From: Jannaschia faecimaris
GTDB taxonomy: Bacteria > Pseudomonadota > Alphaproteobacteria > Rhodobacterales > Rhodobacteraceae
Length of the DNA stretch: 64,000 bases
NCBI RefSeq assembly: GCF_900107415.1
Contig: NZ_FNPX01000001.1
Coordinates: 372,001-436,000 of the forward strand
Direction: 5' to 3'
Numbering within the stretch: position 1 is the stretch's first letter; each line of letters starts with the position of its first letter. Both the position numbers and the translations under genes were made by a program. A model generated the notes under the pieces. It made no database searches. It was not told the origin of the DNA and was given only the letters and a program-made list of their open reading frames with translations. This document shows, in pieces, positions 16,240 to 24,552 of the stretch.

Positions 16240-16580
16240 GCGCCCTTCTCCACGTCGAAGGACACCGACACGATGGCATTGGCCACGATCACCGGGTTGC
16301 CGTTCATCTCCAGATCGGCCCCGCCCAGCACTGCCTCGGCCGAGACCCGACCGTAGGGGGCCTCTGCCTTCACGGCCTCAAGATCGACGGCCTGAGGGTT
16401 GCCCACGCCGATGCGGATATCCACGATCATCGCGTCCTTCCCGAACCCGAAGGCATCGGCCACGGTCAGGTAATTGCGGTGCAGCGCGTCATGGACCGCC
16501 CGCCGCGCCGCCTTGGTGTAGTCGGCCCCGCGCAGGTCGGTACCCATGCCCATTTCGACCGCGAATTGTGTCTTTGCCAT
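16236..16580 (-). CDS. Lin0512 family protein, copy 2
   Basis: A 114-residue paralogue of the next gene: FAVEMGMGTDLRGADYTKAARRAVHDALHRNYL aligns with its N-terminus and IRIGVGNPQAVDLEAVKAEAPYG with its middle. The start at 16578-16580 was chosen because a GGGGG ribosome site lies six bases upstream; an in-frame ATG four codons earlier overlaps that site. The two proteins are co-translated (ATGA overlap) and are likely partners in one complex. No function is known for the family. Confidence 0.85.
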   Translation of the reverse strand: MAKTQFAVEMGMGTDLRGADYTKAARRAVHDALHRNYLTVADAFGFGKDAMIVDIRIGVGNPQAVDLEAVKAEAPYGRVSAEAVLGGADLEMNGNPVIVANAIVSVSFDVEKGA

Positions 16581-16683
16581 CTGGTCCCCCATGTCTGATC
16601 GCAACCATCGCGCGGCCCGCAATGATTGCCAAGGGGGCCATGTCGGCATAACTCCGGGTGGATACGGATACGAGAGGACCACC

Positions 16684-17682
16684 ATGCTGACCGGATCGAC
16701 AATTCTGCTGACGGGGGGCACCGGCTCCTTCGGGTCCCGCTTCGTGCCTATGACGCTGGAGAAATACAAACCTCGTCGGATCATCATTTATTCGCGCGAC
16801 GAGATGAAACAGTGGGAGATGGCCAAGCAATACGGCCACCTGCCCGAGGTGCGGTTCTTTATCGGCGACGTGCGCGATCGGGATCGGCTGTACCGGGCGA
16901 TGGACGGGGTGGACTATGTCGTTCACGCGGCGGCGACCAAGATCGTGCCGACGGCGGAATACAATCCATTCGAGTGCGTCAAGACAAACATCAACGGCGC
17001 GATGAACCTGATCGATGCCTGTATCGACAAGGGCGTGAAACGCTGCGTCGCGCTGTCGACCGACAAGGCGTCTTCGCCCGTGAACCTTTATGGGGCGACC
17101 AAGTTGGCGTCCGATAAGCTGTTCGTGTCCGGCAACTCCTACGCAGGGGCGGACGGCACACGGTTTGCCGTGGTCCGCTATGGCAATGTCATGGGGTCGC
17201 GCGGATCGGTCATCCCGTTCTTTCTGACACTGGACGACGGACGCAAGGTACCGATCACCGATCCCCGCATGACCCGCTTCATGATCACGCTGGAGCAGGG
17301 GGTCGAGTTGGTCTGGCACGCCTTCGACGACATGATGGGCGGCGAAATCTACGTAAAGAAGATTCCGTCGATGACCATCACCGACATTGCCGAGGCGGCG
17401 CTGCCGGGGCGCGAGCAGGAGACCGTCGGCATCCGTCCGGGCGAAAAACTGCACGAGCAGATGATCGGCCCCGAAGACGCCGCGCATACCTATGAATACG
17501 ATGAGCACTTCAAGATCATCCCGGCGATCCACAACTGGTCGAAGGACCCGGTCCGAATCAAGGACGGCAAGCCCGTGGCGGAGGATTTCAACTACTCCTC
17601 CGACAACAACACCCAGTGGATGACCGACGCGGAGCTGGGCGCATGGATCGCCGCCAACCGCGACAAGATCGGCAAGTTCTGA
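16684..17682 (+). CDS. pseB: UDP-N-acetylglucosamine 4,6-dehydratase (inverting), first step of pseudaminic acid synthesis
   Basis: The 332-residue short-chain dehydrogenase/reductase has TGGTGSFGSRF for NADP binding, YSRDEMKQWEM typical of PseB rather than other dehydratases, and the catalytic segment STDKASSPVNLYGATKLASDKLF. RPGEKLHEQMI and the C-terminal NYSSDNNTQWM stretch also match PseB. It removes water from UDP-GlcNAc and inverts C5, giving the 4-keto sugar for PseC. The ATG at 16684 follows a GAGAGGACC-type site; an upstream extension has no protein character. Its stop overlaps the pseC start (TGATG). Confidence 0.95.
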   Translation: MLTGSTILLTGGTGSFGSRFVPMTLEKYKPRRIIIYSRDEMKQWEMAKQYGHLPEVRFFIGDVRDRDRLYRAMDGVDYVVHAAATKIVPTAEYNPFECVKTNINGAMNLIDACIDKGVKRCVALSTDKASSPVNLYGATKLASDKLFVSGNSYAGADGTRFAVVRYGNVMGSRGSVIPFFLTLDDGRKVPITDPRMTRFMITLEQGVELVWHAFDDMMGGEIYVKKIPSMTITDIAEAALPGREQETVGIRPGEKLHEQMIGPEDAAHTYEYDEHFKIIPAIHNWSKDPVRIKDGKPVAEDFNYSSDNNTQWMTDAELGAWIAANRDKIGKF

Positions 17683-18818
17683 TGATCCCTTATGGCCGGC
17701 AGGACGTAAGTCAGGATGACATCGACGCGGTGACCGAGGTGTTGCGTTCAGACTTCCTGACGCAGGGCCCCGCCGTGCCGCGGTTTGAGGCGGCAATCTG
17801 CGCGGCAACGGGCGCAAAACACGCGGTTGCGTCAAACTCTGCGACATCTTCGCTGCATGTCGCCTGTCTCGCGCTGGGGCTGGGGCCGGGCGACATCCTC
17901 TGGACTGTGCCCAACACGTTCGTTGCCTCCGCCAACGTCGGTCTCTACTGTGGCGCGACGGTCGATTTCGTGGACACCACGCCTGACACTTACGTCATGG
18001 ACGCCGATGCGCTGGAGGCCAAGCTGACCGCCGCCGCGACTGCTGGCAAGCTGCCCAAGATCATCATTCCGGTCCATTTCGCCGGGCAATCCTGCGACAT
18101 GAATCGCGTCGCCGCGATGGCCCGTTCCTACGGCGTCAAGATCATCGAAGATGCAAGCCACGCCATCGGGGCCCGCTACCTCAATCAACCCATCGGCGAT
18201 TGCGCCCACTCCGACATCTGCGTCTTCAGCTTCCACCCGGTGAAGATCGTCACCACGGCCGAAGGTGGTTGCGCCACGACGCAGGACGATGAGCTGGCCT
18301 ACCGCATGGGGCTTTTCCGGTCGCACGGGATCACGCGCGACGCCGATCGCATGACGATGGATGCGCCCGGCGGGTGGTACTACGAGCAACTGGAACTGGG
18401 TCTGAACTACCGCATGACCGAGATGCAGGCCGCCCTAGGCGTGTCCCAGATGAAGCGGTTGGATGACTTCGTGGCGCGCCGCAACGAGCTGGCGCGGCGT
18501 TATGACGATATCCTGTCGGATCTGCCGCTGACCCGGCCCGCGCAGAACCCTGATGCCTATAGCAGCTATCACCTTTACCCGATCCAAGTGGAGAACAGGG
18601 CGCGGGTGTTCAAGGCGCTGCGCGATAACGGGATCGGCGTGAACGTGCATTACATCCCGGTTCACCTTCAGCCCTATTATCGCAATCTGGGGTTCAGGCC
18701 CGGCGACTTCCCTCAGGCTGAATCCTATTACGATCACGCCATTTCTATACCGCTTTATGCCGGGCTGACGGACGCGGATCAGGATACTGTGGTTGCGGCG
18801 CTGAAGCGGTCGATTTGA
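17682..18818 (+). CDS. pseC: UDP-4-amino-4,6-dideoxy-L-AltNAc aminotransferase
   Basis: The 378-residue PLP-dependent aminotransferase belongs to the DegT/DnrJ/EryC1 family. The start ATG at 17682 overlaps the pseB stop. Key features are SNSATSSLHVACLALGLGPGD near residue 45, EDASHAIGARY binding PLP, and FSFHPVKIVTTAEGG, where the HPVK lysine forms the internal aldimine. LGLNYRMTEMQAALG and GIGVNVHYIPVHLQPYYR complete the PseC pattern. It adds the 4-amino group in pseudaminic acid synthesis. The operon should continue into further pse genes but is broken 91 bp downstream by an IS481 element. Confidence 0.95.
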   Translation: MIPYGRQDVSQDDIDAVTEVLRSDFLTQGPAVPRFEAAICAATGAKHAVASNSATSSLHVACLALGLGPGDILWTVPNTFVASANVGLYCGATVDFVDTTPDTYVMDADALEAKLTAAATAGKLPKIIIPVHFAGQSCDMNRVAAMARSYGVKIIEDASHAIGARYLNQPIGDCAHSDICVFSFHPVKIVTTAEGGCATTQDDELAYRMGLFRSHGITRDADRMTMDAPGGWYYEQLELGLNYRMTEMQAALGVSQMKRLDDFVARRNELARRYDDILSDLPLTRPAQNPDAYSSYHLYPIQVENRARVFKALRDNGIGVNVHYIPVHLQPYYRNLGFRPGDFPQAESYYDHAISIPLYAGLTDADQDTVVAALKRSI

Positions 18819-18827
18819 AGGGTATAT

Positions 18828-18968
18828 ATGACAACGACCCCCGACCGGTTCAGTGAGGTTGTCATCATCCGGGCGGGTTGCGTATCCAAGACTGTCAAAG
18901 TGCTGCGCCTAGGTGTTCAGTCAAGGCATCTTGTGGGTTGGCTTGAGAATGAACCTTCTCGGCTCTGA
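18828..18968 (+). pseudogene. 5' stub of a third pse-operon gene, cut by an IS481 element (possible cytidylyltransferase/SpsF-type)
   Basis: An ATG at 18828 with an AAGGG ribosome site starts 9 bp after pseC. Twenty-seven native codons follow, ending in SEVVIIRAGCVSKTVKVLR, before the frame enters the IS481 end at CTAG 18909-18912 and stops within it at 18968 (46 codons in all). The VVIIRAG...S K...KVLR spacing is reminiscent of the N-terminus of nucleotidyltransferases of the PF02348 type (IIQARxGSxRLPGKVLRPL), which occur in nonulosonic acid loci; this identity is tentative because the stub is short. The rest of the gene is not found elsewhere in the window. Confidence 0.6.
18909..18912. 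other. CTAG insertion site at the left border of IS481 copy 1
   Basis: CTAG directly precedes the GTGTTCAGTC terminus of the element. The matching site at the right border is CTAA (19967-19970). Bordetella IS481 is known to insert at CTAG-centred sites and duplicate them, so these four bases are likely target sequence, with one later change on the right. Confidence 0.55.
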
Positions 18969-19909
18969 TGTCCAGATTTTGCAGATGTATTCGTAGGGCG
19001 TGAGGCCGCCAAGAGTCTTGAGCCTGGGGGCAAAGTTGTAAGCTGTCGTGAAGTCGGTGAAATGCGCGTGGAGTTGATTGTAGTTGTCGTAATGGTAGCG
19101 CTTGACGGTGGCGTCCTTGATCGTGCGGTTCGTCCGCTCGACCTGGCCGTTGGTCCAAGGATGGCTGGGTTTCGCCAGCCGATGCTTGATCCCATTGGCG
19201 TAGCAGATCATGTCGAAGCGCATTGGTCGCGAATAGATGGTATTGCGGTTTCGGGGCTGCTCGGCGACCTGGATGCCATTATCCATGAGAATGGTGTGGA
19301 CCAGATAGGGCACAGCCTCGAGCATGTGCTGGAGGAACTCCCAGGCAGTTCGTCTGTCAGCTTTCTCAAAGGGTCGGGTGACGGCGAACTTGCTGGTGCG
19401 GTCGATACCGACGAACAGATATAGCTTTCCTTCAGCAGTTTGTACCTCGGCAATGTCGATATGGAAGAGCCCAATCGGGTAGCGTTTGAACTTCTGGCGC
19501 TTCGGATTGTCCCCCTCGATGTCAGGTAGGCGCGATATGTCATGCCGTTGCAGGCATCGATGAAGGGCCGAGCGCGTCAGGTGTAGGATCGACGGCTGTA
19601 AGGCACAGAGGCAGCTGTCCACGGGCAGAAGAGTATGGCGTCGGCACGCTGCGATCGCTGCTTCCTAGACTTCGGACAGGGCTGTTGAGGGTGGCTCCCT
19701 CGGCCCAGTCTTAAAGTCTTCCACCGTCGCCTGTTTCCGCCACTTCGAAATGGTCTTCGGATTGATGCTCAGCTCCCGGCTTAGCTGCGAGAGCGAAGCT
19801 TGCCCCTCTTGGGATCATGCCTTGCATGACCCTGCCGGGCAGTGGGTCGCTGTATTGCAGCTCTGACGGCGAACGTCGTCGTCGCGCTCCCGTGAAGAAT
19901 TTGTTGCAT
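18921..19909 (-). pseudogene. IS481-family transposase, inactivated
   Basis: Reading leftward from ATG 19907-19909, the frame starts MQQILHGSATTTFAVRAAIQR, the usual IS481 N-terminus. A 42-bp palindromic insert (19805-19846) then puts the rest out of frame. The frame resumes with ASLSQLSRELSINPKTISKWRK, meets a TAG at the position of a conserved Glu in LSEVxEAA, and continues intact from 19622 to 18921 through the DDE domain (FHIDIAEVQTAEGKLYLFVGIDR, ILMDNGIQ, PWTNGQVERTNRTIKD). The D-D-E residues of the catalytic core remain visible, so decay is recent and confined to the N-terminal part. Confidence 0.85.
19805..19846. repeat. About 40-bp palindromic module inside IS481 copy 1
   Basis: The 42 bp run CCTCTTGGGATCATG, then CCTTG, then CATGACCCTGCCGGGCAG and TGGG. 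CATG-centre-CATG flanked by GGG(A)T and (A)CCC forms a small hairpin. A closely similar module lies at 31028-31067 in an unrelated IS3-family transposase gene. In both cases the flanking bases rejoin into a normal transposase sequence if the module is removed, so it is an insertion and not part of either element. Confidence 0.65.
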
Positions 19910-19966
19910 GTCGCTTCCTTTCATTCATGAGAAAGGATCGCACCATCAAACGATGGGACCAAACAC

Positions 19967-20596
19967 CTAAGCTATTTTAGCATTTATCAGGCAATGGGAA
20001 TAAGGAACGCGCATCAAATCTTGCCGAATATGTGTGGTGACGTTGATGTAAGCGGGTGGAAAGACCTGTTCATAACCAGCAGTACTGCGAATATGACGCC
20101 CACTATCGAGGGCCTTCAAAAGTCTGGCAATCGGGTTTTGCCCTTTGTGGATGACGGGTTCGATTCCAATAAACTGCCCGCCCGGCACCAAAAGTTCGGC
20201 CGCTCTGGTCAGAACATTCCGCGCTATCGCGTCGTCCAGATGGTGCAGAATGCCAATGCCGATGACCGCATGTAGAGGGGTGTCGCTGTTTATCAGCGCT
20301 GTATCGCCCAAATCTCCGCAAATGAAGCTCGCCTGTGGCGACCCATATTGTGCGCGCGCCTGTTCAATATGGCGCGAGTTCCAGTCAATACCGGTATAAT
20401 GTTTGGTATGGCGCAGAACCGTGGCCCAACGCCCGGGACCGCAGCCAATTTCCAGTACGTTCTTGCCATCCAGTCCATCAAAGACCAGTTTGCCAACGCG
20501 CGCATAGGCATCGCTCCCAGCAAGGGCCGTTTGGATACGCTGATAAATCGCAGGGACCGTCACCAGTCGATAGATGCCTCGGGTTCTCTCTGCCAT
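19967..20596 (-). CDS. SAM-dependent methyltransferase
   Basis: The 209-residue class I methyltransferase has motif I VLEIGCGPGRWATVL, an acidic YTGIDWNSRHIEQAR, and IGIGILHHLDD. A GAGGGAAG site precedes the start. It probably methylates a sugar or lipid-linked glycan, judging from its neighbours; no substrate can be assigned. Its TAG stop lies in the four bases bordering IS481 copy 1. If CTAG/TTAG is the target sequence of the element, this TAG existed before insertion and the protein is complete; the C-terminus (HCLINAKIA) looks normal. Confidence 0.85.
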   Translation of the reverse strand: MAERTRGIYRLVTVPAIYQRIQTALAGSDAYARVGKLVFDGLDGKNVLEIGCGPGRWATVLRHTKHYTGIDWNSRHIEQARAQYGSPQASFICGDLGDTALINSDTPLHAVIGIGILHHLDDAIARNVLTRAAELLVPGGQFIGIEPVIHKGQNPIARLLKALDSGRHIRSTAGYEQVFPPAYINVTTHIRQDLMRVPYSHCLINAKIA

Positions 20597-20703
20597 CTTC
20601 CCTCTCGATAATTTGCGCGACCGGTGTGGTCATAGTAGAAGTGATGGCAGTTTGGAACCACGATAGCGCGGTGAGGATTTGCGCAGCCCTTGCCTTCGGG
20701 CGA

Positions 20704-21810
20704 TCAGGTGCACTGATCATTTTCGGGCATGCCGATTGGGGAAAGCACGGACGCGGCACCCAAACCCAATAGCCGCTCCGTCACAGCTTCGGACGACATG
20801 GGATGCAGCCCAACAACGATGTCGCGTCCACGCAAATCAACCTCGCTGGTGCGGAACACAGGTTTGTCGAAGGTGCGAACTCCTTCCAGATCATCGACGA
20901 TGATGCAGGTGATCCTTGACCAAAGTTTCGGTAAATAGGCACGGATCAGCTGACTGAATTCGCCACCGCCGAACAAGATCGGACTGCCAGACATTGCTTG
21001 ACATAGTCGGCCATCGGCCTGCGACCATTGCATCAGATAGCGAACCCGATGGGCATAAAGCGCGGCCACCGCAGTGGGGGGCGGGGCCGAGTCAGGGACG
21101 GGCGTGCGGGTGAAGTGGAACAATCTGCTGAACGGCTCCCACGGGGTAGGTTTGCTGTCTCGCAACCAAAGCCCCGACCCTGTCGCCACCGCTGCCATCG
21201 CTGTAGGGGTGAAGTGATACAGATGGTCCGAAAACAACAATTCATGGCTTGGCACCAAGCCGCTTGGACAAGACAGCAAGACATGCCCGTCTGGAGCCAG
21301 AATCGTCGCAATCTGTGCCAGAAACTCCTTTGGGTCCGCAATATGTTCTAACACGTGGTTGGCGTAGACAACCGCAAAGGGCGTGGCGAAACTAACATCC
21401 GCCAGCGTCCCGACGCGTATATCAATTTCGGATGTTTGGGGCAGGGATTCGGGGCTGGGTTCAAGCGCCGTAATCTGTGCATCGGGCATGGCGTGGGCCA
21501 GATGGAGGGACGTCTGGAAATTCGCCGCGCCCAATTCCAAGATCGGCCCAGACGCACCCAAAGCGGCTATTTCCGCCTGAAGGCCTTTGGCGATGCCAGC
21601 ATGTCGCGCAATCTCTCGCGGAGATGTGCCGTCGCTGCGCCGATAAGGCACCTCGATGTCAACGTTCCGCCCGATCAGGGCACTACAATCGGCGCAACTG
21701 TCCTTGCGCAAGGGTTCGTCCAAAATAAGACCGTCACTGCGCAACGCCCGCTTCAGGCCAACCGGAAACTGGGTCACAGACGCCGATTGGCACAACGGGC
21801 AGCGTGTCAT
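20704..21810 (-). CDS. Zinc-ribbon class I methyltransferase (sugar C-methyltransferase-like)
   Basis: The 368-residue protein begins MTRCPLCQSASV with a second CADC near residue 39, forming a four-cysteine zinc site. A SAM domain follows (GPILELGAANFQTSLHLA, ITALEPSPE, VVYANHVLEHIADP) and a C-terminal domain (PILFGGGEFSQLIRAYLP, IIVDDLEGVRTFDKPVF). This order matches the zinc-binding NDP-hexose C-methyltransferase superfamily (Methyltransf_13 / 14 type), though the usual GYGAxxK nucleotide motif is replaced by FGGGEFSQ. It overlaps the following dioxygenase gene by 4 bp, so both likely act on one sugar or lipid intermediate. Confidence 0.8.
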   Translation of the reverse strand: MTRCPLCQSASVTQFPVGLKRALRSDGLILDEPLRKDSCADCSALIGRNVDIEVPYRRSDGTSPREIARHAGIAKGLQAEIAALGASGPILELGAANFQTSLHLAHAMPDAQITALEPSPESLPQTSEIDIRVGTLADVSFATPFAVVYANHVLEHIADPKEFLAQIATILAPDGHVLLSCPSGLVPSHELLFSDHLYHFTPTAMAAVATGSGLWLRDSKPTPWEPFSRLFHFTRTPVPDSAPPPTAVAALYAHRVRYLMQWSQADGRLCQAMSGSPILFGGGEFSQLIRAYLPKLWSRITCIIVDDLEGVRTFDKPVFRTSEVDLRGRDIVVGLHPMSSEAVTERLLGLGAASVLSPIGMPENDQCT

Positions 21811-22673
21811 TTCCGGGCCCGTGCCGACAGATAGGCATCCACACTTTGGGGCGAGGGAAAGTCGAAGCCAAGAATACGGCGTTGGTCTGGCGTCAGGCCG
21901 CTTTCCTCGACATTGCCGGGTATCCGGATTTGCTGGCTGAAATACGGGATCGTATACACATGGTTGACCGCGCGCCGGTCAGCGGTCGAGCGGTTGAACC
22001 CGCCGGTGTGATAGGCCATGCAATCCAGCACGATATATTGTCCGGCTTTGGCATTCACTTGCAGCGCATGCGCTGACACATACGCGTCGGACGGATAATT
22101 TGGTGTCTTGTGCGATGCAGGAATGACCCAAGTACCGCCATTTTCCGACGTGAAATCATCCACACAATACAGCGCGTTCACGGCAAGCGGGACGTTGGTG
22201 ACAAAGTGCTGATAGGGCAGGTCGCGGTGCCATAGCCCCTGATTATAGGCGGCACCCGCCGGGTTAATAACCCCGTTTTGCTGGTTCAGAATGAACTGGC
22301 CGTCAATCAGTTGCCCGACCACGGATAGGATGTTCGGGGCAAAGGCCAGGTTGCGGAACGGTTCGGGTGACACGGCCATTGGCAGGCGCATCGAGTTGTG
22401 TTCGTCCATGCTCTCTAAGTGGTCTTCGCCCCAAGTGCGCGTGTATTCGGCGCGGGTCATGTCGAACTTCTGTTCAATGTCAGTGATTTCTGTCGAAGAG
22501 AAGCCAGAATCGACAATCGCATACCCAAGCCGCCGGATTTGATCGGCAGCCAGAAGCAGCGCGTCGTCCCACGTGTCACCGTGAAGTATACCATAGGCAT
22601 TATTTGCGGGAATGGGTGATGTCTCTTGCGGCGGCATGCGGTCCCCCGGTGCGGTCGCTTCGATATGGGGCAC
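21807..22673 (-). CDS. Phytanoyl-CoA dioxygenase-family Fe(II)/2-oxoglutarate oxygenase
   Basis: The 288-residue protein carries the iron-binding HxD in LWHRDLPYQHF and the distal histidine in AYHTGGFNRS, with RRAVNHVYTIPYFS supplying the 2-oxoglutarate-binding arginine. VIPASHKTPNYP is also typical of PhyH proteins. Such enzymes hydroxylate small molecules or modified sugars; the substrate is not predictable. It is translationally coupled to the zinc-ribbon methyltransferase (4-bp overlap) and divergent from the WbqC-like gene, with a 144-bp promoter region between. Confidence 0.85.
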   Translation of the reverse strand: MPHIEATAPGDRMPPQETSPIPANNAYGILHGDTWDDALLLAADQIRRLGYAIVDSGFSSTEITDIEQKFDMTRAEYTRTWGEDHLESMDEHNSMRLPMAVSPEPFRNLAFAPNILSVVGQLIDGQFILNQQNGVINPAGAAYNQGLWHRDLPYQHFVTNVPLAVNALYCVDDFTSENGGTWVIPASHKTPNYPSDAYVSAHALQVNAKAGQYIVLDCMAYHTGGFNRSTADRRAVNHVYTIPYFSQQIRIPGNVEESGLTPDQRRILGFDFPSPQSVDAYLSARARK

Positions 22674-22817
22674 TTACAAAAGGGGTGTCAAGATTGTCAG
22701 GCGGACTGCGCTTTGCATTCCCCGGCCTCGCGCTGTCGGTGCATACAGATTCACTTGGTCTTCTCGTCCCTGATCCGCTAAGGCACAGGCGGCGCTTTTG
22801 TGACACAGGGCAGACAG

Positions 22818-23498
22818 ATGACGCGCGTTGCGATCTTGCAGTCAAACTACATCCCGTGGCGCGGATTTTTTGATCTGATCCGCAAGGTAGATCATTTCGT
22901 GCTATATGACACTGTCCAGTTCACACGCCGCGACTGGCGCAACCGCAACCGCATTAGCACAACCGCGGGGCCGATTTGGCTGACCATCCCAGTAGAATCG
23001 ACGGGCAAATATTACCAGCGCATTAACGAAACCCGTGTTGCAGACCCGCGCTGGACCGAAACCCATCTGCGCAGCCTGCGACACGGGCTGGGGCGTGCCC
23101 CACAGTTCAAAACTTGGCTGGCACCGCGGCTGGAGGATTGGTTCGGGGCAATACGCGATGAAAAGCTGCTATCGAACATCAATCGCAGCCTGATTGCGGC
23201 CGTCATGGCAGAGTTGGGGATCACAACGACACTTCACAGCGCACAGGACCTGCCTGAAGCCGATGGACGCAGCGAACAGTTGCTGGAAATTTGCAAAGCC
23301 TTGGGGACGACGACATACGTGAGCGGTCCTGCCGCGCGCAGCTATCTGGACGAAGGGCTGTTCCAGTCCCAAGGGGTCAACGTCGAGTGGATGGACTATC
23401 CGACCTATCCAACTTACAGACAAACCAATGGCATCCATGATCCGGCAGTCTCCATTCTGGATACGCTAGCCTATCTGCCTCCTGAACAGGTTTTCTGA
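22818..23498 (+). CDS. WbqC-like family protein
   Basis: The 226-residue protein starts VAILQSNYIPWRGFFDLIRKVDHFVLYDTVQFTRRDWRNRNRI, the WbqC family signature, and ends with QTNGIHDPAVSILDTLAYLP. WbqC proteins are found in O-antigen and amino-sugar loci and are thought to transfer acyl or amino-acid groups; none is firmly characterised here. An in-frame GTG six codons upstream is possible, but the ATG at 22818 gives the usual family start. It is the first gene of a seven-gene plus-strand run (to 28037). Confidence 0.85.
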   Translation: MTRVAILQSNYIPWRGFFDLIRKVDHFVLYDTVQFTRRDWRNRNRISTTAGPIWLTIPVESTGKYYQRINETRVADPRWTETHLRSLRHGLGRAPQFKTWLAPRLEDWFGAIRDEKLLSNINRSLIAAVMAELGITTTLHSAQDLPEADGRSEQLLEICKALGTTTYVSGPAARSYLDEGLFQSQGVNVEWMDYPTYPTYRQTNGIHDPAVSILDTLAYLPPEQVF

Positions 23499-23502
23499 TC
23501 GC

Positions 23503-24552
23503 GTGTCAGACGTCAGCCAAACGGGTATTGCAGTGAAACTGTCGATCGTCACCACGCTATACAAATCGCAGTCCTTTATTGCCGAATTACATGCGCGTGT
23601 GACCAAGGTCGCGCGCGACCTTGTGGGCGATGATTATGAAATCGTGGTGGTCAATGACGGGTCGCCAGACCAGTCCCTTGATGCCGCGCTGACTTTGGCG
23701 CGCACCGACCCACATATGGTCGTCGTAGATCTCAGCCGTAATTTTGGGCATCACAAAGCACTGATGACAGGGCTGGACCACTCCCAAGGTGCTTTCGTTG
23801 CCTTGCTGGACAGTGATCTTGAAGAAGCACCCGAAGACTTGATTGTGCTGGCACAAGACCTGCGCACCAATCGTTGCGACGTAGCATTCGGCGTGCAGCA
23901 TAGTCGCAAGGGAGGTGTCTTTGAAAAGGCCAGTGGGGCAAGTTTCTATTGGCTTTTTGAAAAACTGACGGGGTCGGCGCTGCCGCGCAACCTGATGACT
24001 ATGCGACTGATGACACGCCGCTATGTCGACGCGCTGCTGCGGCACCGCGAACGCGACATGGTCATCGCAAATCTTTGGCAAATGACAGGGTTTGATCAAC
24101 GGCCCGTGATCCTGCACAAAGCGTCGCAAAGTAAGACAAACTATAGCATTTGGCGCAAGTTATCCCTGATGGTGACGGCTGTGACCGCTGTCAGCAGCCG
24201 ACCTTTGCTTGGGGTGTTTTACATTGGTGTCAGCCTGTTCCTGGTGTCCCTTGCCTATGTCGTTTGGTTGGTGCTGGTCTGGATGCTGCATTCACAGGTC
24301 CCAGGTGGGTGGACGTCGTTGATCGTCTCGGTCTGGATGTTGGGGGGATTGACGTTATGCGCCATCGGGATTCTTGGGATTTACCTTGCCAAGATATTCA
24401 TCGAGGTCAAGCAGCGACCCTATGCCCTAGTGCGCGCCGTTTTTCGTGGTGATGCCGAAGGAGATCTCCCAGATTACGAGGTATTTGCCGCCCTACAAAG
24501 ACCATCTTCGCCACTTGTTGAAACAAGGAGCCAACGGCCAAGCCATGAATGA
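23503..24552 (+). CDS. DPM1/GtrB-type membrane glycosyltransferase
   Basis: The 349-residue protein (GTG start at 23503) has a GT2 catalytic domain with VNDGSPDQSLDAAL, DLSRNFGHHKALMTGLDHSQG and the metal-binding LLDSDLEE, followed by two hydrophobic helices (about residues 245-275 and 285-310) like those of GtrB and ArnC/dolichol-phosphate sugar transferases. These enzymes move a sugar from a nucleotide donor to polyprenyl phosphate on the cytoplasmic face. The GtrA-like flippase gene is 2.2 kb downstream, and a polytopic protein at 32005-33984 could be the periplasmic transferase. The last 8 bp overlap the following methyltransferase start. Confidence 0.88.
   Translation: MSDVSQTGIAVKLSIVTTLYKSQSFIAELHARVTKVARDLVGDDYEIVVVNDGSPDQSLDAALTLARTDPHMVVVDLSRNFGHHKALMTGLDHSQGAFVALLDSDLEEAPEDLIVLAQDLRTNRCDVAFGVQHSRKGGVFEKASGASFYWLFEKLTGSALPRNLMTMRLMTRRYVDALLRHRERDMVIANLWQMTGFDQRPVILHKASQSKTNYSIWRKLSLMVTAVTAVSSRPLLGVFYIGVSLFLVSLAYVVWLVLVWMLHSQVPGGWTSLIVSVWMLGGLTLCAIGILGIYLAKIFIEVKQRPYALVRAVFRGDAEGDLPDYEVFAALQRPSSPLVETRSQRPSHE

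Larger units (their letters stand above)
18913..19966 (-). mobile_element. IS481-family insertion sequence, copy 1 (degenerate)
   Basis: The element is bounded by GTGTTCAGTC on the left and the complementary-type end GGGACCAAACAC on the right, matching the ends of copy 2 at 29655-30607 and the end fragment at 34489. Transposase direction is leftward. The element has lost function by an internal 42-bp insert, a frameshift and a stop codon. On its left it cuts the third pse gene; on its right it abuts the stop codon of a methyltransferase gene. Confidence 0.85.
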
